Shown one piece after another: positions 10,951 to 21,002 of a DNA stretch of 64,000 nt (position 1 is its first letter; the number at the start of each line of letters is the position of its first letter). Source of the stretch: Cheiracanthium punctorium. Taxonomy: Eukaryota; Arthropoda; Arachnida; Araneae; Cheiracanthiidae. The stretch covers positions 215,001-279,000 of the forward strand of contig JAWZYV010019925.1 of NCBI GenBank assembly GCA_038373885.1, given 5' to 3'. The notes beneath the pieces are model-generated. The model saw only the letters and a program-made list of their open reading frames with translations. It was not told the origin of the DNA and searched no databases. The translations under genes and the position numbers were made by a program.

Positions 10951-12503
10951 ACACAGCTCCAAAAAATTAAAAGAAAAGTTACTAATACCAAAATAGAAAA
11001 GCTACCAACAGACAAAAGCCACTAACCTTAACAGGAAATCCTTTAAATCAGCATCTTTAACACCTGAAGCAGAGTTGAGAGTCCATGCCGGGAAGCAACG
11101 ACGGATACATAAAAATTGCTTTTCTTCATACAGGGTAGTTAGTTATAATTAAGCAGCTGAAACTGATAAGATGATTGACACCAACTTTTTGCATAATTAC
11201 TGTACACAAACTGCGCTCAAGGAAGTTCAATAAAAAGTTTAGTTTAAAAGGCTTCCAGTAGGTGGTGTTTTGCAGGGAAAAAAGGTGATTTCAGATCAAC
11301 AAACAATGCGCATCAGCAAATAATTGTTCAAAAACTATTGACTGAATATGAAGTTATTTATTTTAGGTGGACGAAGATTAAATATATTAAGTGTAGACAC
11401 GCTTTCGTCAAACGTTCTTTTCTAGAGCCCGTTGCAATTGCCTTCACTAGGGGCTTTGGCTTCTAGTTTTAGCGATATTCTGTTATTTGAAATGAAACAA
11501 AATTGATATATGTTGTTAAGGATTAAAAGATAAAGCTTTCCATCGAAAATAGTGTCTGTGTATAGTTAAATAGTTCTTCTACAAGAGCACTCAAAATATT
11601 TCCGATACAATACGGCCAATGGCAGTTTAGAGACAGGCATCTATTTACAGCATATAATACTATAAACTACAATATAATTAGCTAATAATCCGACAGCATA
11701 CGTGTGCCTCCCTCAAATTGTGCCAAAATTCGCCAATGTCGGCGTCTTTTGCGATAAATTGCCAAATATGGTACGAAAGAAATGCTTTGAAAAATGAACC
11801 GAGATTGGCGATGTTTTCATTATTTGGTGGTAAATCGAAAAATATATAATGTGGTAATATTAAGCTATGACGATTTTATTGGGAAATTTGAAAATTCGTT
11901 ACTCGCGCTGTAATCAACCGATTTAGTGTGTTGTGTTTCGTTAAGGAATGGCTAATGGCTATCTGCATAGAAGTGGGTGGGGGGGGGGGGGGTGTAAGTG
12001 GAATTTCTCCGACCGACGAAAATCCGTTAGTGCGTAAGAACCCAAAACGGGTTAACGCATTTACATGGAACAAAATTGCAAACTTTTACTTTTTAGTGCT
12101 TGGAAAATAAGTTTCCGACTGCTAACCCTTCAAAGAATAAGATTCTGGTTCTCCGTGTTCGTCCGATACCGTTTTGTTATATAAAATGAATATTTATATT
12201 TTTAACTTACCAACAAATTTGAATGATTTCAGTTTGTTTGGCCGTTCTGTTGTCCACCCGTCTAGTGTTCTAACTGTCGTAAATATATGTGCGATTTTTT
12301 TTTTTCTATGTACAGTACCTTGTACCCTATTGAAAATATTGTGAGTAGCATTACAGTTCTTTTACAGGAGAAAAACAAACAAATACATCGCACTCTATGG
12401 AAAGTCCTTCTTGAAAACTCAGAAGGGCGCACTTGGTAGCCTTTTCCTGCATAATAGTAAGTAAGAAGAAGTCTTAGAGGTACAACATTCAAATCTTGAC
12501 AAT
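10951..12503. other. Gene-free interval containing dispersed-repeat fragments
   Basis: About 11560-11660 (ACAAGAGCACTCAAAATATTTC, CGATACAATACGGCCAATGGC) and 12290-12420 are diverged pieces of the family seen at 45704-49686. At 11700-11830 CGCCAA/TTGGCGA dyads typical of that family occur. A pure G run of 14 lies at about 11978-11991. No gene recognised. Confidence 0.5.
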
Positions 12504-12511
12504 GGCCCTCA

Positions 12512-12662
12512 CAAGGTAGGATTAAAGGGGTAGAGGGAGAGATCGCCCCTCCCGAGAAAAGAAAAAATATAAAATATCCTATTTTACTTCCATAAAATGG
12601 ATGTGTGTGTGAATCTCTCCCCCCCCCCAACACACACACACAATTGCAATAATACGTCACTG
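12512..12662. mobile_element. hAT-type MITE (GGATTAAAG family), 151 bp, perfect 8-bp target duplication
   Basis: GGCCCTCA at 12504-12511 and 12663-12670. Termini CAAGGTAGGATTAAAGG and TGCAATAATACGTCACTG are imperfect inverted repeats. It is related to 27225-27389: both contain ATCCTATTTTACTTCCA, AAAATGGATGT and a TGCAATAAT.CG.CACTG end. Confidence 0.88.
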
Positions 12663-12670
12663 GGCCCTCA

Positions 12671-13281
12671 TGATTCCTAACTACGACTTTGTGAGAAACA
12701 AAGTAAGAAAATTACACTATCAATATGAAATGTCGCGAATATTCTTAGATATCGTATTTTACCATCGACAACCGGAAAAATTCACTAACTGATATAAATA
12801 AAAGCAGAATGAGGGACGATTTCAGAAATCACAGACTGCTAGTCCTTCATGCAGGTGGAAATCGAGTAAGGGAATATTACCTGTCCTCCCGGGCCAGCAC
12901 GGGCCTGCACAAGACCATCGTTGGATCCATTATCGAACTACATTGTAGGATGGTATTGTGCTTGTATTGGATAAATGCCTCTAAACTGCCTTTGACCATA
13001 ATGTATTGAACTTCTCTTGAGTGCTCATTGTAGAACTATAAAGACACTATTTTTAGATGGAGAATTGCATTTTGCGACCTTTGATAACGCATACCAGTTT
13101 TATTCTGTTTAAAATAACCGAATATCTCTAAACTACATTTTAAAGAATGACTGCCCATAAAGCATAATTTTTTTTAAATCCTTTCAGATGGCCCTGTAAC
13201 TAAACTATCCATAGATTGGACTCAAAAAGGGATGTGTAAAACTAAATGTTACAACAATACTAATTATGAAATTTTGACATT
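12671..13281. repeat. Dispersed repeat related to the tandem dyad-repeat unit
   Basis: Blocks such as GGTATTGTGCTTG.A.TGGAT, 'aatgcctctaaactgcc.ttgaccataatgtattg', and 'ttttttagatggagaa' recur in the same order at 46720-46850 and 48690-48820. The repeat is split by the MITE at 13290 and seems to resume at 13441. Confidence 0.7.
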
Positions 13282-13289
13282 CCAGGAGC

Positions 13290-13432
13290 CAGGCGCGTAG
13301 CAGGAAAATTTTTCGGGGGGGGGGGGGATATGAACTTATATGTGCATAAATAGACGGAATTTCATCACTAATCCAAAAATTTCGGGGGGTGGGATATATC
13401 CCGATATCCCCCCCCCCCTGGCTACACCCCTG
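13290..13432. mobile_element. G-rich hAT-type MITE, 143 bp, perfect 8-bp target duplication
   Basis: CCAGGAGC is duplicated at 13282-13289 and 13433-13440. Termini CAGGCGCGTAGCAGG and CTGGCTACACCCCTG are imperfect inverted repeats of the CAGGGGCGTAGCCA family. The interior is a G run, a short AT-rich spacer, and a C run, so it can fold back on itself. Confidence 0.9.
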
Positions 13433-13440
13433 CCAGGAGC

Positions 13441-13690
13441 AATAGTTTTTGAGATATGCTAGTTACACATATAAATACGTACAGGTATCAGGAAAAAACT
13501 AATGAAAATGGTTCGTCAGAATGAAGCAATATATACGAGCACACATAAAATAAGTTGAGACGTTTTGCAAAAAATCTTCAAAGTAAATTTGAGAGGTATT
13601 CGAAATCGATTTATTGATCCAAAATCTGCGAATCGAAATTTTTCACGATCACTATGCTATCTTTCACTTTGTACAAGCAAGTAAGTAACC
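13441..13690. repeat. Right end of a dispersed-repeat copy with terminal half-hairpin
   Basis: Continues the repeat interrupted at 13282. It ends near 13645-13690 with 'cgatcactatgctatctttcactttgtacaagcaagtaagta', a degraded version of the GATCACATTACTTCC...AAGGAAGTAA terminus of the 2-kb units at 45704-49686. Confidence 0.55.
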
Positions 13691-13799
13691 ATGTTACATA
13701 CACCCTTTTAAACTGGGTACATAGGAATAACATAATTTCGTAATAGTCCATGCATATTTAGGACAGTTAGAGCACGTGCTAACAGACAGACAAACAAAA

Positions 13800-14306
13800 T
13801 ATAAAATAATTTTAAAAACACTTTATAAAATAACACCATGAAGGTTACTTGAACGGCCATACAGCTGTTTTGATCAAAAACTCTTCTTCAAGGGAACTTC
13901 AAAAGAGATCCTCTTCAGTGCGAACATTCACCTGAAGCTAGGAACGAGGAATTCAACACGTTCCTGACTTCAGATGAATGTTTACCACTAATGATGTTTG
14001 TTTGCTTGTGGTTATGGCAACGTTACCATAGGGCGATCTGCCAAGGATGGGGAGGCCTTGGTAGGAGGACTTTCTAAGGATTTCTAACGCGTATTCACGT
14101 TACATCTGGAGAAAAACTACCAAAACTCCAGATCGTTAGATCGACCCGAACCCGGCTTCACACTTCGGAAGTCTACCATTTTAAGTGACATAACAACTGT
14201 GCCATGGTGAGGCTACCACTAAAGATTAAAAAGTTTTTGATCGAAACAGCTGTATGGTCGTTCAAGTAACATTTATAGTGTTATTTTACAATTTTATTAT
14301 TTTATG
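13800..14306. mobile_element. Long terminal-inverted-repeat element, about 0.5 kb
   Basis: The left arm (13800-13881) and right arm (14231-14306) are inverted copies: ACTTGAACGGCCATACAGCT on the left faces AGCTGTATGGTCGTTCAAGT on the right, and pairing extends through AAAATAACAC and TGATC.AAA.CT. A second nested hairpin pairs 13924-13946 with 13959-13981 (20 of 23). Interior sequence matches 5780-6005, and a right-arm relative is at 23800-23885. No target duplication was resolved. Superfamily unknown. Confidence 0.75.
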
Positions 14307-14352
14307 TTTTAAACACCAGTTATTTTGAGCGTTTTCGTTATTGTTATGTTAA

Positions 14353-15215
14353 GGGGATGGTGGACACCCAAATCATCAAAATTGGACCCAAAAAATGTGT
14401 TTTTTCTTTTTTACATACTAATATTCTACAGTTAAAGCTGAACCATGGAGAAAAAACCGCATATGTCTACGGCAATTTTTTAAAAAAATATTAGGGTTTG
14501 AAAAAATTAAAAGGGACAGTTAAATGTCCACAAAAATGCAAACAAATGCGTAAATAAACACGTCACAATTTTTATTGAACGTTTTACAAAATAAGCTAAT
14601 ATTCGAATGAAATTATTTTAAAAATATGTTTTGTTAAGGTAAAATCATAAATGAAATTATTCAGAAGAGACGGTATTAAAGGTAAATGGAAAATGACACT
14701 TTAAACTGTATTTTCTCCAAATGAAGTTTTTTTTGATTTTCTTACCTTCAAATGCTCCATGCGACTTAATTTTAGTCGAAATTCTACAAAATTGACTACA
14801 AACATTCTTCTCATATATTACAATAAATCTGTGTATCCTTTTTAAACAGGGTCAAAATTTCGATTATGAAATTTCACTTTTATTTACGAAAATTGAAAAA
14901 TTTCGGGAAAGTTTGGTATATATCCATGAAAATATTTCTAAAAAATTAACTACTCGGTCGAATCAAAAACCGATACACAGACTTTTTTTAAATATATTTC
15001 TATGCTATTATAAAACACAATTACTAAAAAAAAGTTAAAATTAAAACGCATGGAGCATTTTTTCGATTAATTTTTAAGTCATTACTAATATTTTTAAAAT
15101 TTATTTAAAAATTTTTTCAGTTGTTTATAATGCTTTTAGTTTAATATATTAAAATACAAAATTTTATAATCCTATCTTATTAAATAAAAAAAACTTTTTA
15201 ATGTCCACCATCCCC
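14353..15215. mobile_element. TTAA-flanked non-autonomous DNA element, 863 bp
   Basis: TTAA at 14349-14352 and 15216-15219 flanks a perfect 14-bp terminal inverted repeat, GGGGATGGTGGACA / TGTCCACCATCCCC. An inner inverted pair (AAATGCTCCATGCG near 14748 and CGCATGGAGCATTT near 15047) shows further foldback potential. The TTAA target suggests a piggyBac-like mobiliser, but the GGGG terminus differs from the 31-372 element and no transposase is present. Confidence 0.85.
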
Positions 15216-15219
15216 TTAA

Positions 15220-16929
15220 ACAAATTGTACTTTGAAATCAAAATCACTTTTGAACTTTGCTTTAAAATCATAAAAGAACATGGACACATTTTTGTTCCTA
15301 TCTCACTGGAAATGGTTTTTTTTTTTTTCTTCCAAAATCCGATAAGAAATTGCTTTCACAAAAACTTTTAACTCTATTTTATATTATGCTCCTTGCTAGT
15401 AAAAATTTAAACTTCACAAAGTATCTAAATATGTAAAATCTGTGGAACACCTTGCAGTTTGCCACCTATGGTAGTTTTTTATAATTTGGCGACTTACGCA
15501 TGCGCATAGTTAATCATCATTTCTCATTAAGTTTGTAAAAAAAACAGTGCTTCATTTGTTGTCTTTGCTAAAAGTTACGGAATAGATAGGATATCTTTCC
15601 ATCAATGATGACTTTTCATTATTTGGCAATTTACACAAGCGCATAATAGATAATCATTTCCCATGTAAGGTGCCGTGAAATAAAGTTTTCCATATATTTC
15701 GTATACATAATCCTTTCCAGATTTGCATATTTAGCACCGCAAAACATTTCATCTCGCTAAGCCGGCAAATATCCAATCTGTGGTAAAACTGCTATAATGT
15801 CATAGTTAACGCCGCCAAATACTTCTACTAGGTAAGGGGTAACGAATAACCAAACTAAACATAACTGGTATAACTAAATCTGCATTTAAATTGCTTTTCA
15901 CTTTCACCTTGCTTAGGGAGATACACTTTCGCCAGATCGTACCTGATGTAAAAATGGCACTTTTTAAATCAGTTACAATTAGTTGCTTTCTATTGGAAAA
16001 ACGAATAATCTGTAATTCTAAACTCCTGTTATCTAAAGAGCTTACTTTCTATTTGACAAATGTAAACTTTGTGTAACACCCTTTGATTTATTTATTTTTC
16101 ATACTTTTTTAATGTTGCGTAAAATTGGAGTAATTCTACTTCAATGCGTTTATCAATTCCACGCGATTCTGCATGCTTGGAATAGCTTTTTTGCTTTGTT
16201 GCAAAAGCATTAATGATTTTTATTTTATGCTGCGAAAATTTCCAAACCTGGCAACCATGATGATCATTTTTTCAGTATTTTTTATATCTTCTAAAATAAT
16301 TCGAATTTAGTAATTTTTAAGTCGTTTAGTAATTAAGTCCACCTTAGTCGAAACTCAGCTCCCCACAGTATCGGAGGATATGGCGTGACAACTTTTTTTT
16401 TTTTTTTTTTTTTTTTTAAAGAATAGAAAGAAAACTTTAAAATTTAAAATATACTCCATAATGATCAATCCAAGCATGCATGAGGCTTCTCAGAAAAGCT
16501 TGAAATCTATGTTATGAATCTGTCAACCAAGTTAAAATGTAGAAATCTATCACAAATAACAAATTTTTAAAAATTCTATATACTTAGCGTTATAAAATAA
16601 ATATTTGATTGTATCTCTCTTATTCTTTCTAAACCATCGAAATAGCTTTTAGAAAAATTTAAGAAATGTCAGCATTCTTGCTCTCTACTTTTATGCTACT
16701 TTTACGTTAAAATATAAACTGCCAAGAACTTTCTTTTTTTTTTTCCAAAGTTACTAAAATAGTTTTCTAGCATTTCCAAATTTTAATTTAAGCTATATCA
16801 GTGTGTGGGAAGATGTGGAACAGATTATCGATTACTAAAATAATTTAAAGATTGGATAAATATACTCCTGTTTGTATTTAAACGATTCTTCTTCTTTTTT
16901 TATTTTATTTTATTATTATTTTCCCCCTT
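15220..16929. other. AT-rich interval without recognised gene
   Basis: Contains diverged repeat blocks shared with 3380-3590 (at 15640-15830) and many T runs. No domain or exon recognised. Confidence 0.45.
16393..16427. repeat. Poly(T) tract of 35
   Basis: An uninterrupted T run. On the minus strand it would read as a poly(A) tail, but no retroelement body was recognised next to it. Confidence 0.9.
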
Positions 16930-17700
16930 TTAGAAAGTAAAGGAAGTAAGTGTTAGTCAAAAGTTTCGATATTCAGATTTTCAGTTTCTAAATTTACTTT
17001 GACACAATTTTCTGCGTAACGTCTCAGCTTACGTATGTATGTATTACAATGTATGCACGTATTATCCATTTTGGCTGACCACGAATCCACTTCAACGAGT
17101 TTTGTGGTGACATCTGTATGCATATATGTACGTATGTAATTCGATTAATTCAAAAACGATTGGCCGTAGAAAGTTTAAACTTTATATTTAGGACTATTGT
17201 AACATCTATCCATGCACTTCCTTTTCAGATTATAGTCGAATGAGTGCTTTATTTAAAGGGTCACCGAAAAGACTTTCAATACATTAAGGTCTATAGATAT
17301 TAAAAGTTCGCAGTCAATCACCGTTTAGGCCAGTGATTCCCAAAGTGGTCCAGGTGGAACCCCAGGAGTCCACAGGAGACTCGACAGGGGTCTATGCTGG
17401 CATGAATATGGTAGAAATGTAGCAACAGGGGGTCCACCGAAACCAGTAAAATTTTGAACGTGGTCTACAAGGGAAAAAAGTTTGGGAACTTCTGTTTTAG
17501 GCGATGATCAAAATCCCGCAAACTGTCACCAAGCTTGGCGAGTTTTGGCGAAATATCACCAAATTTGGCACCAAATAAAGTTTTCTAAAACTGGACCTAT
17601 CTTGACGATACCCAATGAGCTTAAACATTTTTTTTTCATCTACTACCGTAAAATAGGAAAGAAATAAAAGAAAAACTGCGATATATAAAATCGGTCAAGT
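16930..17700 (-). repeat. Dispersed copy of the dyad-repeat family, inverted, split by a MITE
   Basis: Read on the minus strand it follows the order of the 2-kb units at 45704-49686: CGCCAA-rich dyads (17515-17575), 'cattgagaccttaatgtattgaaagtc', 'gatgttacaatagtcctaaatataaag', 'cataca.acgtacatatatgcatac' and then the terminal 'acttcctttactttc'. It is diverged and carries the hAT MITE 17331-17494. Confidence 0.65.
17331..17494. mobile_element. hAT-type MITE, 164 bp, 7/8 target duplication
   Basis: Flanked by GTTTAGGC (17323-17330) and TTTTAGGC (17495-17502). Termini CAGTGATTCCCAAAGT and AGTTTGGGAACTTCTG are imperfect inverted repeats of the widespread CAGTGGTTCCCAAA hAT type. Removing the element joins the two halves of a dispersed repeat, which supports the insertion interpretation. 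Confidence 0.87.
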
Positions 17701-17702
17701 TT

Positions 17703-18395
17703 GTAAGTGTTTTTAGAAAAGAGTACACAGAAATTTTACATTATGTTGTCTCTATGTAGTTTTGCTGGTGAGCATCAAAGTACCCTATTGATAGCCAAAT
17801 CATTTCAATTTTTCATCCTTAGACATATACTAAAATAAATCAAATCTTAAATTCTCTTCATCCGTGAGGGAAAAACTATCTATTAAGTAATTTCTGAAAT
17901 TTATTAAATAAAATGTATAAACAGATGATAATGTACGTAGAATAATTTCATGTTTAACAATTACTCACAGCTTTTGTAGTATTCTCGCAAATTGAATTGG
18001 ATACCGAACTTTACATAACTCACGGAGTTGTTAGTCATTTATTAAATATAAATAAAGTATGACGATTAAATTACTATCTTTGTTTATCAAAGATTATAAA
18101 AATGACTTGAGCATGAGAAAGTCAGATAAATTTTTATAAATGTTTTTATCATGTCTTGATTTTATTGCAAGTATAAAAGTAAATGCTGTGTACGCTAATA
18201 TCGCATTGTTTTTAAAATGGAAGTTTCGCTTGAATTCGTAAGCAGCTAATGCGCGAATAGCATCTTCATAAATTTTACAGATTTTTTTCCCATAGACGAA
18301 AATTAACGATAATAAATGACTAATAAAAACAGTTTTTGGACATCTCTTCTTCTTTTCAGAGGAGCATTTCTTAAATTGTGTTGGGAAGTGATAAA
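17703..18395. other. No recognised gene
   Basis: AT-rich. A minus-strand open frame covers 18094-18645 but runs across the start of a transposon and has no recognisable domain, so I do not treat it as a gene. Confidence 0.45.
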
Positions 18396-19115
18396 CAGGG
18401 TGTATAATATAAAAGGTGGTAACATGCTTTAATTCTTTATTTGTTAGCGAAAAGTGGACGATGTAAATTGGAAATTTTTTTAAAAATAAGGGAGGGAAAA
18501 GACTTAAGAAAAAATTCCTCTCGTAAATTTTCATAAAGTGACACTTTTTAAATTTGTATACGACCCTCATACCCGCCCCCCCCCCCAAAAAAAAAAATCC
18601 CATTTGGTAGAAAGTTTCCCCGTACACTAATGAAACGATATACAAAATTTGAGAAGTATATCCTAAAAGGTGTCAGTGACAGGAAGATAAATATATGCTG
18701 GTCAAAGGGAAAAAATTCACACCAGATGATCGCACTTGTAGGGTCTTGCGAAAGAAAACTATTTTTGTTCTCTTATATTAAACTTTCACATTCAAAGTCA
18801 CGTATAGCCCCTGATTATCATTCTTTAAAGATATCTCATAGACGTTTTATGATGAAAGGCTGAAATTTTGTCCATAACTACATTAGTGTATAGGGCACAT
18901 TTTACTAACTGTAATTTTGTTGAACGGGGGGGGGGACTGTCGTATACAAACTTAAAAAGTGTAATTTTTTTTTTAATTTATGAGAGGAACACTCTTACTT
19001 TTCTTTAACAGTATTTTTTCCTACCTTATGTTGAACATTTTTTTAATTTACACTGTCCATTTATCTCTAATAAATAAAGTATTAAATTGCGTTACCCCTT
19101 TTTTGAAGCACCCTG
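18396..19115. mobile_element. CAGGGTGT-type mariner-like element with long inverted repeats (copy 1), 720 bp
   Basis: Ends CAGGGTGTATAA and GAAGCACCCTG; TA follows the right end, while the left end is preceded by AA. Inverted similarity continues inward for about 100 bp (for example AATTCTTTATTTGTTAGCGA near 18431 versus the complement of 19056-19086). A C run (about 18572-18584) and a G run (about 18926-18934) are placed symmetrically. A second copy is at 10303-10950. It is non-coding. Confidence 0.75.
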
Positions 19116-20950
19116 TATAATCGAAGCATTAGAAAGTATTTATTTTGCTTATCTTGATTGATGGGTGAGTTACAACGCTTAGATACTAAGCATATTGCGT
19201 AATAATAGGCAAAAAAAAAAAAAGAAGCAGTAGATCTTTCCCCATTAACAATTTATTTTCATTTTCAAACTTTCTGTGCATTTACTGTGAGTTCCTTTTA
19301 CAGGAGGATTTGTAACTCTCGGGAGGGGGGGGGGCAGGTGGGATGTTTCAGAATCCCATAGCAATGTGCGATCTGAAACGTCGTTTTTACGTAATAATCA
19401 CTTAATTATCACATCTAAATAAGTGTGGCAGTGCTCGTCTAATTTCTTAATCGAGTTTCATAAAAAATGGGCATTTCTTCGACAATTCCTTCGATGAAAT
19501 TAATTGGAATTTTGTAAACTATCCATTTTAGTGAAGTACTTAAATTATAAATAAGCAGGAAAATTGACAAAAAAGCATGGGGGGGGGACGTATAAGAGCA
19601 CCAATACAAAAGTTAAAATAGCGGACCAATTTTGGCAAGTATGACACGCCATCGTCAGCACTAGACAGAGAGATAAGAACGTGTTGGATGGGGAGTTCCT
19701 AATGGAGTTGGATGGGGACTAAATCCCACATCTCCCTTTCAATTACAGCTAGGGGGGGGGGGGGTTAACGGGAGTGGGGAGAGATAAGTTTGTGAGTTTG
19801 TGGAAAATTAAAAAGAAAAAAAAAATACCACAAAAAAGCAATTTGGCCAGGGCAATTAAATTAATACAACAGAAAATGCTAAGTTAAATTATAAGGTGTG
19901 GAGTGTTTGCTTGAGTTTAGAATCAGTGTACATAAGAGTGAAAAAAGCAATATTTAAAGTTTAGCACTAGACAAAAATTTTGCTCTATTTAAATAGAAAA
20001 AGTAGGGATTCAAGACGGTGTTTACTAGGGCCAATAGGAAAGCAAGGATCCGGAAGAGGGTTTTTTGAAGGCCAATGAGAAAACAGTAAACTACTTAGGG
20101 TAACTGAGAACAGAGGGATTTCTAACATTCAGAAAGGTGGGGGATGAAACAAAATCAGCAGTAACATGACAATTTTTGTTTTCGTGGATATTGAAAGCAT
20201 GCATAAGTTTTTGACAAACCATAGTTTGAAATTTCACTATTACTTCAACACATCTTCCAAAGTGATTATTAAAGGATACATGAAGACGACGTTTCCAACC
20301 CCCACATTGCTATGTGATTCTGCATCGTCTTGGTTCTCTTTACCACATCTTGCATATATTTTTTTTTTCTCGAAAGTCACAAATCACCCTCCATAATGTC
20401 ACAATGTCTTTTTTTTTCAATTCACTTGATCTAATTACCAGTAACTCAAGATGATATTAATTGCAGCTAATGATTCCCGCCTGAAGTACTCAGTTCTCTC
20501 GAAAGAAATTACTTTTAATTGAGACATTATTTTCCCCCAGTTGCAGAATGGACCCGTCAACAAAACACTACTTTGTCTCCGGCTAATGATCACGCGTCCA
20601 CTTACTTAGTCCAGAGCTATTAGACAAAGAAAACACTTCATCAGTTTCACTTATGTGTCAAAATTGATATAGGTCAATTAATTTTGGAAATTTAATACGC
20701 GCAGGCATTATACTGTCGAGTTATTCACTCAGCTTTTATTTTCTGAGCATGGTAAACAAAGACTTCAAAATGACGAGTTTTTCAGTATAAGAAGCCTTCT
20801 TTTCGAAATTTTTTATTCTAACACTTTTCAGCTAAGTCGAAAGGTGTTTATGATTTCCGTTTGTCGGTCTGTCTTCCGTGCTCGACGTAAATATGTATCG
20901 ATTGCTGCGAAATTTATATTTCGCAGCTAGAGATATCTTTAGAGAATGGT
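19116..20950. other. Gene-free interval with several G runs
   Basis: G runs of 8-10 at about 19324, 19580 and 19753 mark probable truncated MITEs, but no complete termini were resolved. At 20838-20925 a fragment similar to the dispersed family (TGATTTCCGTTTGTCGGTCTG, also at 26685) is seen. Confidence 0.45.
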
Positions 20951-20954
20951 ATAC

Positions 20955-21002
20955 CGTTGTACCGAATGAGATATCTTTAAAGATATCTGTTTCGGTACAA
21001 CG
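20955..21002. repeat. 48-bp near-perfect palindrome without spacer
   Basis: 20955-20978 pairs with 20979-21002 at 22 of 24 positions (CGTTGTACCGAA...AGATATCTTT facing AAAGATATCT...TTCGGTACAACG). A smaller hairpin, TGCGAAAT-ttat-ATTTCGCA, lies just upstream near 20909-20928. Confidence 0.85.

Noticed and set aside
12262..12660. 132-codon minus-strand frame with a Gly/Pro-rich part
   Set aside because: It reads through the MITE at 12512-12662 and a dispersed repeat; no recognisable protein.
18094..18645. 183-codon open frame on the minus strand
   Set aside because: It crosses the boundary of the transposon starting at 18396, contains poly-Lys/Phe runs from A/T-rich DNA, and shows no recognisable domain.
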